This document shows, piece after piece, positions 51,400 through 60,339 of a stretch of 64,000 nt of DNA. The notes beneath the pieces are model-generated. The model saw nothing but the letters and a program-made list of their open reading frames with translations, ran no database searches and was not told the origin of the DNA. A program made the translations under genes and the position numbers. Each line of letters opens with the position of its first letter. Position 1 is the stretch's first letter. Source of the DNA: Chloroflexota bacterium (GTDB lineage Bacteria > Chloroflexota > Ktedonobacteria > Ktedonobacterales > JADMIN01); contig JAJPKE010000039.1 of NCBI GenBank assembly GCA_021323855.1, positions 79,161 to 143,160 on the forward strand, in the 5' to 3' direction.

Positions 51400-54042
51400 A
51401 TGACTGAGATGCAGGATACGCCGGGGAAAGATGCGGCATCGTCTGATGAGTTTTGGCTCGAACTGTTGGGAATAGAAAAGCCCGATCTGTCGCAGGCGCT
51501 GGCGGACTATATCAATGCCATCGCCAACAGAGAACTGCGCCGGTATCGCAAAATCATCCAATGGGGCGCAAAGGCGGGGCAGACCTACTACAGCCATATC
51601 CTCGACGGCGTGATGACGCTGGGGCGGCTCTTCTCCTTGCAGCCGCTGGGGATAACCGATACGGAGGCGCGCTGTCTGCTCCTGGCCTTCACTGTTCACG
51701 ATATCAACAAACTCGATGAATATGGCAAAGACGGACGCAGAACTAAAGCCTATCCCGATGCTGCCACCAGCGGGAATATTGACGCTGAACTCATGAGCCT
51801 GGATGCCTCCTCGTTCTTCAGTGAGTGGCGGCGCTATCTTGCTGACATTGCAGAACTGGCGCACCTGCATCAGGGGCATGACGCAGTGACACTCGATAGA
51901 CTGGATCGCCGTTCGACGCTGCTGCTGGATGAACAGGCAGGAACAGGGCGCGTCAAGCAACTTGGCTATCTCATTCAAGCAGTGGATGAGCTTGATCTCT
52001 CCAAGACGCTGGATGAGCGCAACAAAAAAGATCAATTTCTCTTCAATCTCAACGCCGCCTGCCTAACTGAGCAGTATCAGTTCATCACGCATCGCCTGAG
52101 CGAGTATCGCGGCGTGCTAACCAACGTCATCCATAATGGCGTTGTCAACCATCTGCGCGCAAAATATCCTGCCTGCCTCGATCTGCTCTACTATCCCGAT
52201 GGCGTGGCCTATCTCATCCCGCAGCGCCTCCATCTCACCTGGGATGACACCGATATCGTGGCAGTCGCGCAACTGATTGAACGGCGATTGGCGGCGCTCC
52301 AGGCAGATCAATTGGGTCAGTTCATCAAGGGACGCCCATTCGGCATCGCGGTGGACAAAGCTGCCATCGAAAGCGGCGCCACACCAGCGCAGTTGCTCGA
52401 CACCATCTATAGCATTGTCATGCGCAAAACCTCTACGGCGGACCGTCTGGCCGAACGTGAGCAAGACCTGCGCAATAAGGACCTGTTGCCCGTGGTTTCC
52501 AGTGGCCAGCCTGCGCCAGATGTTGCTGCGTCCATCAACGCAGTGCTGGCGCTCCCGCAGATTTTACCAACCGATGAGATGCACATACGTTGTGGTGAGT
52601 TCATCACCGCTTATCGCAACCTCGTTGGCGACCATAGTGCAGATTTGGGGCTACAGATTAAAGATTCCTGGGAGCATCTCTATGAGGTGCTGGAACTGCC
52701 GAAAGATCGCTATCCCCTCTACAAGACAGTACATACCTTTCGCCGAGGCTTCTTCCTCGCGCGTGACCTGCCCGAACACCTGGCAACGGTAGACGCGCTG
52801 TATGAGCGATTCTTGCGCGTCTTTACCTCCGAAGTCGGCGAGAGCGAAGATAGTGAGGATGTGGATGAGGCAACTGATGAAACGGCTGGCGCTGAAGGCG
52901 CTGTATCGGGTGACGATGGTTCGATGCTTGTGCGCAGCCTGGCGGACTATCTGCGCCGCACGTTGATCGTCTCCGCCAATGTCGTGTCGCACGATTTCTC
53001 CGGCTATCTGCGTGAGTACGTGACGGCGCAGAACCGCCAGTGCTGCAATTGTAGCACGATGTTGCCGACGCAGAACTGGATGTCTGCGAATGTCCCGGCC
53101 AGCATTGGCGTGCAGGGGTTCTCGAATCGGCTGGCTGGCGGCGGATTGGTCGAACCCAAACGGCGCGTCTGCCCGATCTGCCGGGCGCAATTCATCCTCG
53201 AAAAGATTGCCTGGGCTGGGCATAGCAGCAAGATGGGGTTGCCCAAAACCGGCGCGGGTGGCGCGAAAAGCCCAGGCTATACCACATTTTATCTCTACCT
53301 CTATCCGCACACCTACTTTACCGCGCCATTCTTGCAGGCATGGATCAATGAGATGCAGCGCCTCCGCGATATGGATTCAACGGCGTTCTACATCAACATT
53401 GCGCAGGCGTTCCGGGTGTGGGCGACGAAGGAATTCGTGCAGATTCCGATCATCCCCACGAAGATCAACGGTGTGGCGCTGCCGCAGCTTGCCGAGGCAA
53501 CGCGCAATATTCCGCTCTTGCCGATCAATGCGCCGGGCCAGAATTATGGCGAGCAGTTCCTCGTCGCTCTGGAAAAGGCCGTATTGCTGCGCGCGTTCTT
53601 TGGCTGCCGCGTGGTGCTGTCGCGCCTGCCCACGTCCCCGATTGACGCCAACAGCCTGCAAACCATCTTCGTGGATGGCTTGCCGCGCAATCTGCTCTGG
53701 CTGGTGACGGGCGCAGCCGATAACCCTGCGCTCTATCAGCACGAGGCGAATCTATCGGACGACCAGGTGAACGCGTTGGAGAAACGACTCCAACTGCTCC
53801 ACCAGCTACGCGATGCGCTCTACATTGGCGGCAGTGATCGTGATCTCGTCCATGATCTTGCCGTGGAAACCGGCGACGATTCCTTGCGGCTCTACTATAC
53901 GCTTGACCGCGCCATCGAAGAAAAGGTGGCGGCAGAAACCAGAGGAGGGAGGGGAAAGAGCAGAGCAGGCGATCCTGACCGCGAGGCGACGGCGCTCAGC
54001 CATGTCGTCACGCCGCTTGCACGCGAACTGCTCAAAATCTGA
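51400..54042 (+). CDS. cas10d: type I-D large subunit Cas10d (Csc3), HD nuclease
   Basis: An 880-residue protein. The N-terminal HD-like nuclease domain has YYSHILDG (about 64-71) and FTVHDINKLDE (HD at about 100-101) followed by HLHQGHD. A zinc-finger-like region has CCNCSTM (about 547) and CPICRAQF (about 590). The C-terminal palm-like region (INAPGQNYGEQFLVALEKAV, FFGCRVVLSR) fits Cas10d rather than Cas10 of type III, as no GGDD cyclase motif is seen. It ends VVTPLARELLKI, apparently before the Cas11d domain usually present at the C-terminus. GGAGGG is 5 bases before ATG 51400. Confidence 0.9.
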   Translation: MTEMQDTPGKDAASSDEFWLELLGIEKPDLSQALADYINAIANRELRRYRKIIQWGAKAGQTYYSHILDGVMTLGRLFSLQPLGITDTEARCLLLAFTVHDINKLDEYGKDGRRTKAYPDAATSGNIDAELMSLDASSFFSEWRRYLADIAELAHLHQGHDAVTLDRLDRRSTLLLDEQAGTGRVKQLGYLIQAVDELDLSKTLDERNKKDQFLFNLNAACLTEQYQFITHRLSEYRGVLTNVIHNGVVNHLRAKYPACLDLLYYPDGVAYLIPQRLHLTWDDTDIVAVAQLIERRLAALQADQLGQFIKGRPFGIAVDKAAIESGATPAQLLDTIYSIVMRKTSTADRLAEREQDLRNKDLLPVVSSGQPAPDVAASINAVLALPQILPTDEMHIRCGEFITAYRNLVGDHSADLGLQIKDSWEHLYEVLELPKDRYPLYKTVHTFRRGFFLARDLPEHLATVDALYERFLRVFTSEVGESEDSEDVDEATDETAGAEGAVSGDDGSMLVRSLADYLRRTLIVSANVVSHDFSGYLREYVTAQNRQCCNCSTMLPTQNWMSANVPASIGVQGFSNRLAGGGLVEPKRRVCPICRAQFILEKIAWAGHSSKMGLPKTGAGGAKSPGYTTFYLYLYPHTYFTAPFLQAWINEMQRLRDMDSTAFYINIAQAFRVWATKEFVQIPIIPTKINGVALPQLAEATRNIPLLPINAPGQNYGEQFLVALEKAVLLRAFFGCRVVLSRLPTSPIDANSLQTIFVDGLPRNLLWLVTGAADNPALYQHEANLSDDQVNALEKRLQLLHQLRDALYIGGSDRDLVHDLAVETGDDSLRLYYTLDRAIEEKVAAETRGGRGKSRAGDPDREATALSHVVTPLARELLKI

Positions 54043-54111
54043 GCGTCCGACCGGCGCTGATGGAAACAAAACGAAGGTAACGAAGATGGAGACGAACGAA
54101 GGTGGGGACAC

Positions 54112-54570
54112 ATGAGTGAACAACACGAGCCACGTGAGCAACATGAGGCAGTCAAGCGATTGGCTGAGTTTGCGGCTGCCAATTATATCTGGGGTCGGTC
54201 GTCCAAGCGCACCTCATTGCTCGATCCATTCGCACGGATACTCGAGCAGTTAGAACGATTTCCTGATCCCAGGGATCGAGATCTGTTACGCGCTAGCCTG
54301 AAGAGTGACATCAGTAGACATATCGAACTTGCCTCTCGGTATGGAGTCAGCGCTGAAAGAAAACAGGCAATTTACCAGTATGTAGACCTCTTTTTCGATG
54401 AGGTATTGCAGCGTGAACACCATGATCGTGTGCAAAACTTGCTCGACCGTTCGCGCTTGCTGAAGGGCGCCTATCTGCTGTTCCTGCGCGATGCGCTTCC
54501 GCAATCGCTGCGCAAGGCAGCCGATAGCGAATCAGACGAACCTGGCGATGAGGATGAGGCAGTAAGCTAG
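54112..54570 (+). CDS. cas11d: separate Cas11d-like small subunit
   Basis: A 152-residue all-helical protein. The segment KRTSLLDPFARILEQLERF and YVDLFFDEVLQREHHDRVQN then LLDRSRLLKGAYLLFLRDAL resembles, as I recall them, the C-terminal small-subunit (Cas11d) domain of Cas10d proteins. In characterised I-D systems that domain is made by internal initiation within cas10d; here it is a separate gene, 69 bases after the cas10d stop, with its own site (GGTGGGG). It would line the crRNA backbone of the effector complex. The tail is acidic (DSESDEPGDEDEAVS). Confidence in family is moderate, since no search was possible. Confidence 0.68.
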   Translation: MSEQHEPREQHEAVKRLAEFAAANYIWGRSSKRTSLLDPFARILEQLERFPDPRDRDLLRASLKSDISRHIELASRYGVSAERKQAIYQYVDLFFDEVLQREHHDRVQNLLDRSRLLKGAYLLFLRDALPQSLRKAADSESDEPGDEDEAVS

Positions 54571-54628
54571 CATCATCCACCGTTGATACTCGATTTTTTA
54601 TTTCCTGTTCCTGAAAGGAAAAGCACTG

Positions 54629-55651
54629 ATGGCAGTGAAACTCTCAACTCTTGCGCGCTATCAAACGCACCTGCTCGACCACTACGAAAACTTTCCGCAT
54701 GGGCGCTATGTGAGCCTGATCGTCGTGCGCAAGACCGAATCTGAAACGATTTTCCGCACCGAAGGCAGCGGCGAAGGTCTGGTCAAAGAGACGGTCATCG
54801 CAGGTATACAGGATCAGCGCCCCTTGCGCCGCGTCGTCATCACCAAACGCAAACAGACCGCCGTTGAGCGACGAACCGGGCGTGAGCTGCTGCGCGAACA
54901 AAAGATGCTCAAACATCCCAAAGATAACAGAGGCAGAGAACTCGATCACGAGTGTGCGCTCAACACCAACCAGCCATGCGAACAGTGTATTGACTGCATG
55001 CTCTATGGCTTCGCGGTCGGTGGTGGCGGCGCGCAGAAGGCGCGTGTCATCACCGATGACGCATTCTCGTTGGCGCCGGTCTCGCAGGTGACGGACCGCC
55101 GCACCTTCAATGCCACCTATGACAACAGCACGATGCGTAGCCCGCTCGATGGTAAAGCCTCGACCAGCATCAACGAAGATGAATACGTGCGGCCAGAGAC
55201 GCACTTCCTCGATATCGAGACGTTAAAAGATGTCACCATCGGGGAACTGCAATATGTCATCGGCAACATCCTGCGCAGTACCCGCTACGGCGCAATCTCC
55301 AGCCGGTTGGGGCGTGTCAAGAACACCATTGCCGCCATTGTCTTCAGCGATTGCGAACTGTTCAGCAACCTGGAATTGACGCAGGCGGTGTATGATCGCC
55401 TGCCGCATGATGAGGACCAGAACCTGCCGTTCCCGCTGGCCGACCGCGATGTTGAAACAGCGATACAGCAGGCGACCGACCACCTGCTTGCGCGCGTCGT
55501 CAGCCGCACGCCTGTGGTTGTGCGCGGGCAGGATTTGGACGCCGTGCGTGCCGAGACAGTGGAATTGTATCGCTCGCCCGAACAGGTGAAGGCGCTGCTC
55601 GAAGAAATTGACGCGGGCTATAGCGCCGCCGCCAGACAGCGCAGCAAATAG
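54629..55651 (+). CDS. csc2: Cas7 subunit of type I-D (Csc2)
   Basis: A 340-residue protein. The Cys-rich insertion with LDHECALNTNQPCEQC and IDCMLYGFAVGGGGAQ and the following DRRTFNATYDNSTMRSPLDG are typical Csc2 features; the RRM core flanks them. Csc2 forms the helical backbone that binds the crRNA spacer. AAAGGAAAAG precedes the start. Confidence 0.9.
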   Translation: MAVKLSTLARYQTHLLDHYENFPHGRYVSLIVVRKTESETIFRTEGSGEGLVKETVIAGIQDQRPLRRVVITKRKQTAVERRTGRELLREQKMLKHPKDNRGRELDHECALNTNQPCEQCIDCMLYGFAVGGGGAQKARVITDDAFSLAPVSQVTDRRTFNATYDNSTMRSPLDGKASTSINEDEYVRPETHFLDIETLKDVTIGELQYVIGNILRSTRYGAISSRLGRVKNTIAAIVFSDCELFSNLELTQAVYDRLPHDEDQNLPFPLADRDVETAIQQATDHLLARVVSRTPVVVRGQDLDAVRAETVELYRSPEQVKALLEEIDAGYSAAARQRSK

Positions 55652-55775
55652 CGGTCAGCACGAAACTAACGTTGAACCTGGGAAATCGCGCGCCCGGTCT
55701 CTCCGCTGGGCGCGGTTCCCTGACCCATACCTGTATGTCTGTATGCCTGCAAAGGTGCAAAGGAGGCGTTAATCT

Positions 55776-56489
55776 ATGCGCGTCTATCAGGGGACGCTGA
55801 CCCTACAGGAGCATCTGTATTTTGCCAGCCGGGAAATAGGTATCTTGTTCGCAAGCGAGCCGGTGCTGGGCAACTATGCGCTCACCTATGCGCTGGGCCT
55901 CTGCCATTCGCCATACTATTGGAATGGCGGCCCGCGCTACAAACAGGACCTTTTGCCACTCAATGAGGCCGGTGTTTATGTCACGCCCGGCGCTTTCGAG
56001 CAGTTTTATTTCGCGTTTCAGCAATTCAACGCGCAGACCGACACCTATTACTCGCGTTTCGACCAGAACGCCATAGCGACGGTGCCGCGCCAGAAAGCGC
56101 GCCCGACAAACTTCCCGCAGACGGGCAAGCTCCGCATGCTGGGCATCGGCAGCGTCGCGCGCTTCTATGTGCTGAGCGCCCAGGATACCACGCTGGCGCT
56201 ACCCACCTATATCCGTCTCGGCAAGTTTCTGAGCAAGGCGCGTATCCAGTGGACCGAACTACAGGCGACCCTGACCGAGGTTGAGGATGAACAGATCACC
56301 GCCTCGCTCAACGCTGCCGATATCCCGCCGCATCTGGACCTGCGCATTCTCTCATTGATGAGCGTTCACCCGGCTCCGATCATCGGCGCGGCGCTGCTCT
56401 CTGGCGCTGGCTGGCGGCTCTCCGGCGCTGGCATAGCGGCCACGCTGCTGCCGGCTGATTTACGCTATGGAGTGGAGCTGCTGCCATGA
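55776..56489 (+). CDS. csc1: Cas5 subunit of type I-D (Csc1)
   Basis: A 237-residue protein starting MRVYQGTLTLQEHLYFASRE. GILFASEPVLGNYALTYALG and ARFYVLSAQDTTLALPTYIR fit the Csc1/Cas5d RAMP fold that caps the 5' handle of the crRNA. A strong AAGGAGGCG site precedes it. The stop overlaps the cas3 start as ATGA, so the two are translationally coupled. Confidence 0.88.
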   Translation: MRVYQGTLTLQEHLYFASREIGILFASEPVLGNYALTYALGLCHSPYYWNGGPRYKQDLLPLNEAGVYVTPGAFEQFYFAFQQFNAQTDTYYSRFDQNAIATVPRQKARPTNFPQTGKLRMLGIGSVARFYVLSAQDTTLALPTYIRLGKFLSKARIQWTELQATLTEVEDEQITASLNAADIPPHLDLRILSLMSVHPAPIIGAALLSGAGWRLSGAGIAATLLPADLRYGVELLP

Positions 56490-58951
56490 TTCATCTGTCG
56501 CTGGCCGGGCATCAGGAGCATGTCTATCCCGATGCCAGCTTCTTCCCCAAAGAGTTTCACGAGCAGGGGCGTGATCCCCTGTATGCGCAGTGGCGCACCT
56601 ATGATGCCCTGGTCCATGAAGACGCCAGCATAGTCCTCAATACCTACGCGACCGGATCGGGCAAGACAAAGGCGGCGCTGCTCTATCTGCATGAGCTACG
56701 CCGCCGGCCATTGTCACAGGCGAACTGCCTCTTCATCGCGCCGACCAATGAATTGTTGCGGCAACATGCGCGAGACATACAAACATTTTGTCGCGATAAC
56801 GACCTCGATTATCAGGTGCTACCGCTGACGAGCAAAGATATGGACGACTACGCCCGGCAGATTGCCGAGATCGCGCCGGGCATGACACGCCGCGCGGCGA
56901 AACTGGTCGAGGTGCTGAAAAATCCGCGTGTGCTGCGGGATGTCAACGAACAGGAGGCCATCCAGCAACGTCCCTATGTGCTGGTGACGAATCCCGATAT
57001 CTTTTATTACGCGGTCTACAACGGCTACGGACGCCATGAGGAGCGGCCACTGATAACGCAGTTCCTCGGCGGCTTCGATTACCTCGTCATTGATGAACTG
57101 CACTATTACAATCCCAAGCAACTGGCGAACTTCCTGTTTTTCCTGACGGCCTGGAAACACTTCGGCATCTTTCAGAGCAATGCCAAAGTGTGCCTGCTCT
57201 CAGCAACACCAAACTCCCACGTCTGGCAGTATCTGCGCAATCTCAATATCCCATTGACGGAGATCAGCCCAGACAACGAACCAAAAGATGCCAGCTTGCC
57301 ATCCGTCGCGTCACTCGCGCCGGTGGAACTTGACCTCTATACGCAGGAGGAGGCCGGAAGCCGTGGCCTGGTGGATCTGGTAAGTGGACGCTATGCGGGA
57401 GACGTGCGCGTATGGCTTGCTGGCGGCCAGCACGGCGCTATCATCTCAGGCGCATTGTGGCGCATCAATCTGATGCACGACGAATTGCTGCGAGCCGGCA
57501 TCAGCACATCACAAATGGCGCGCCTGACAGGGGTACAGAGGCGTGAGGCGCGCGAACAGGCAACCAGACGCGATCTCATTCTGGCAACACCTACCGTGGA
57601 CCTGGGCTATAACTTTGAGCGCAAGGGCAAACCGCGACAAAGCATTGATTTTCTCTTCTTTGACGCAGCCTTCAGTGATGAGTTTGTGCAGCGGCTTGGC
57701 AGAGCGGGGCGTGTTCTTGGCAAAGCGGAGACGACTATTCCCAGCCGGGCGTTTGCCGTTCTCCCCAAAGAACTGATAGAATCGCTGCGACCGCTGGCAG
57801 GGCGCAGCATCACCCGCACCGAACTGCGCCTGGCGTTGCGAGACGCGCTGGCGGAGAAGCGCATCCCCGAGCGCAATATCATCTTCGATTACATCGCCAG
57901 CGGGTCCATCCAGGAAGCGTTTCTGCCAATTCTGCGCCTGCGCGATATGGCGGGCGAGACAAAGGAAGAGGATATAGAGGACCTCTATGAAAAGGTCCGG
58001 TCGCTCTTCGGCGCACCTGAAAAAGCTACTTTCAAGCGACTAAAGGCTATCACCAGACGGTTCAAAGATGAGCGCGAGGTGTTTAGAGGCGCGCCCACTG
58101 ATCCCTACCAACTAGTTCCATATCTCTTGAAGTTGCCTAACCATCAGGCGCTCAAGCTCTGGGTGGGCAACAGAACGGAGAATCGAGGGGGATATCCACG
58201 GGTAACTCCAGAGCAACTTGCGCAATTGCATGAGAAGGTGAATAAACCGGAATCGCCCATGCACGCGCCATTTGTCGAATGGGCTGTCAAAACGCAGCAG
58301 GAATACGCTGTCCGCGAGGCGAGCTTCAGTTTCCGTGAAAGTTTTGAGGAGCCGTTGGCGCGCATCTATGATCCCAACCATCTCATTTCAGACGACACCA
58401 TCAACGATTACGGCCTCTTTCACCTCGTTCAGAATTGCGAGATGGAGGTGCTTCCGCAGGGTGAATGGTTGAAGCAGAGTGGGGCGTCCGCCGTTGCGCA
58501 TGATGCCGAACAGATTGTGGTGTATAGCGTCGTCCGTCGCTTGCGCGCCTATGAGGACCGTTTGCGGCTGCGTTTCCGCCTTGCGGTAAATGCAGAGCGG
58601 CGCGCCTGGGAAAATGACCACATTGGCAAAATGACGGCATTACTCAACCTGGAGCTATTCGCCGAAACCGGACAAGTGCCCGAAGCTGTGATGGATGCTG
58701 TCAAACATCGCTTTATTCCGGCGTTTCTGGCGCCACGAGATAGCATGATTGGCGGCAAGTTGATTGGTCTGGCGCGTAGCCAGGGCATGCGCACCTACGA
58801 TAGTGAGATCACGTTCGCAGATGGTTCAAAGGGTGAGTATTGCATGCTGCTGGGCACCTCTGCGCTGTTGATAGCGGCGCGGTTACGCTGGGCCTCGACA
58901 TACCATCAGAAAGAACACAATCAGGGCTTCAGCGATCCCATCTGGTGCTGA
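56486..58951 (+). CDS. cas3: Cas3' helicase of type I-D, no HD domain
   Basis: An 821-residue superfamily 2 helicase. Walker A is YATGSGKT (55-61), the DExH-type motif II is VIDELHYYN (about 200), motif III is LLSATPNSH (about 237), motif V PTVDLGYNFER (about 370) and motif VI QRLGRAGRVLG (about 402). It starts directly at the helicase and has no HD nuclease, as expected for I-D, where the HD is on Cas10d. It unwinds target DNA recruited by Cascade. The gene follows csc1 here; in canonical I-D operons cas3 comes first. Confidence 0.92.
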   Translation: MIHLSLAGHQEHVYPDASFFPKEFHEQGRDPLYAQWRTYDALVHEDASIVLNTYATGSGKTKAALLYLHELRRRPLSQANCLFIAPTNELLRQHARDIQTFCRDNDLDYQVLPLTSKDMDDYARQIAEIAPGMTRRAAKLVEVLKNPRVLRDVNEQEAIQQRPYVLVTNPDIFYYAVYNGYGRHEERPLITQFLGGFDYLVIDELHYYNPKQLANFLFFLTAWKHFGIFQSNAKVCLLSATPNSHVWQYLRNLNIPLTEISPDNEPKDASLPSVASLAPVELDLYTQEEAGSRGLVDLVSGRYAGDVRVWLAGGQHGAIISGALWRINLMHDELLRAGISTSQMARLTGVQRREAREQATRRDLILATPTVDLGYNFERKGKPRQSIDFLFFDAAFSDEFVQRLGRAGRVLGKAETTIPSRAFAVLPKELIESLRPLAGRSITRTELRLALRDALAEKRIPERNIIFDYIASGSIQEAFLPILRLRDMAGETKEEDIEDLYEKVRSLFGAPEKATFKRLKAITRRFKDEREVFRGAPTDPYQLVPYLLKLPNHQALKLWVGNRTENRGGYPRVTPEQLAQLHEKVNKPESPMHAPFVEWAVKTQQEYAVREASFSFRESFEEPLARIYDPNHLISDDTINDYGLFHLVQNCEMEVLPQGEWLKQSGASAVAHDAEQIVVYSVVRRLRAYEDRLRLRFRLAVNAERRAWENDHIGKMTALLNLELFAETGQVPEAVMDAVKHRFIPAFLAPRDSMIGGKLIGLARSQGMRTYDSEITFADGSKGEYCMLLGTSALLIAARLRWASTYHQKEHNQGFSDPIWC

Positions 58952-58969
58952 CTGGCTGAACAGGAAGAA

Positions 58970-60217
58970 GTGGGCAAACAGCATATGACAAATCAAGCAA
59001 TAAATGGACACGTGCGGTCGCATCCCCTCTATGCGCTGATGCTGAAGTTGCGGCCAAAGGCGGCTGGCGAGTGCCTGCCCAACGCCGGGCAGCAGGCGCA
59101 CGCGGCGCTGCTCGCGTGGCTGGCGGCGGTGGACCCGGCGCTGGCGACGCGCCTGCATGAGCCGAACAACGACCGCCCGTTCACCTGCTCCTCGCTCTGG
59201 TTCCCGGATGAGCGCGCGGTGGCGCTGGCGCAGCGCGAGAACCGTCGCCTGACCGTTCTGCCGGCGCAAACCTACTGGCTGCGACTGACGCTGCTCACCG
59301 ATGAACTGTTTCGCACGCTGATTCGCCGTTTCCTTCAACCGAATCTGACGCCTACCATCGCCAGCACACCTGGTACATCAGGCACATCAGGCACATCAGG
59401 CGCGGCGCAAGCGGGACTACCAGCGTTGCGGCTCGGCAGTGTCCACTTCGAGGTGGCGGAGCTGGTGGCGCTGGCGCAGCCCGACGAGGCCAGCCGCGCG
59501 TTGCCTACCTCCTGGGCAGGCTACGACACGTATGAGGCGCTGGTGGAACGAGCGGGCGCGCTGGACCTCGCCATGCCAGCCGCGCGCACGGTGGGGCTGC
59601 TCTTTCGCTCGCCTACTGCCTTTAGCGATGGCCAGCAGGAATGGGGCAAGAAGATGCACCTCTTCCCCGATCCGGAGCGCGTCTTCGACCGGCTGGCGCG
59701 GCTCTGGAACGCTTTCGCGCCGGAAGCGTTTGCGCTGGATGTGCCGGCGCTGCGCGAATATGTCGCGCAATGGGTCGCTGTGTCGGCGTATGCGCTCGAA
59801 ACGCGCTCACTCCACTTCGACCGCCACGCGCAGGTTGGCTTCGTTGGGCGCTGCTCCTATGCGCTGATGGAACGCGCCCATCCCACGAACACCACGAACC
59901 GGCGCAACACCACTGCGGCAGCGAACGTTCCTGTTACGCTTGGCGCGGGATTGCGTCCCTGGCAGGCGTTGCACCTGCTGGCGGCCTTCGCCTTTTATGC
60001 AGGCGTGGGGCAGAAGACGACGATGGGGATGGGGCAGGCGCGTCCGCTCCCACCCGCCAGCATCCCGTTGGAGATGCCAGCGGCAAATATCTCCAGATCA
60101 GCGCCGAAACCGCTAGCACAGAGGTCTACGCTAACGCCAGCACGTGCAGCCGTTCCGGCAACGGAAAGTACCGGGTCTGCCAATGCGATTTCGCCTGATG
60201 ACACTGCTGCTGTATAG
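58970..60217 (+). CDS. cas6: Cas6 endoribonuclease
   Basis: A 415-residue RAMP protein. The C-terminal glycine-rich loop FYAGVGQKTTMGMGQARPL is the Cas6 signature. A low-complexity insert with GTSGTSGTSG (9-bp tandem repeat) follows the first RRM; the last 60 residues are Ser/Thr/Ala-rich. It should cut pre-crRNA in the repeats to leave the ATTGGAAC 5' handle. The start is GTG 58970 (AGGA 5 bases before) or ATG 58985. It is longer than most Cas6 proteins because of the insert and tail. Confidence 0.9.
   Translation: MGKQHMTNQAINGHVRSHPLYALMLKLRPKAAGECLPNAGQQAHAALLAWLAAVDPALATRLHEPNNDRPFTCSSLWFPDERAVALAQRENRRLTVLPAQTYWLRLTLLTDELFRTLIRRFLQPNLTPTIASTPGTSGTSGTSGAAQAGLPALRLGSVHFEVAELVALAQPDEASRALPTSWAGYDTYEALVERAGALDLAMPAARTVGLLFRSPTAFSDGQQEWGKKMHLFPDPERVFDRLARLWNAFAPEAFALDVPALREYVAQWVAVSAYALETRSLHFDRHAQVGFVGRCSYALMERAHPTNTTNRRNTTAAANVPVTLGAGLRPWQALHLLAAFAFYAGVGQKTTMGMGQARPLPPASIPLEMPAANISRSAPKPLAQRSTLTPARAAVPATESTGSANAISPDDTAAV
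59375..59401. repeat. 9-bp tandem repeat, 3 copies, in cas6
   Basis: ACATCAGGC is repeated three times and encodes Thr-Ser-Gly triplets. Confidence 0.85.
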
Positions 60218-60238
60218 CATTGATGAAGGCCAAATGGA

Positions 60239-60325
60239 GGCCCCCACCCCCAGCCCCTCCCCCGTGCGCGGGAGAGGGAGAGACCTCACCCCCAGCCCCT
60301 GCTCCCGCGAGGAGAGGGGAGTTCA
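60239..60325. repeat. dispersed GC-rich palindromic element, double copy
   Basis: Two partly palindromic copies (CCCCTCCCCCGTG-type and CCCAGCCCCTGCTCCCGCG with GAGGAGAGGGGA) lie between cas6 and cas4. The second contains the purine-rich tract that may serve as the cas4 ribosome site. Same family as the copies at 28470, 48107, 61171 and 62228. Confidence 0.75.
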
Positions 60326-60339
60326 GAGAGGCGACGGGC

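Noticed and set aside
51400..54042. Interpretation of the large subunit as type III Cas10
   Set aside because: No GGDD cyclase motif; csc1, csc2 and a Cas3' helicase without HD follow, which defines type I-D.
56486..58951. cas3 as a truncated gene because it lacks the HD nuclease
   Set aside because: Type I-D Cas3' normally lacks HD; Cas10d here has the HD domain.
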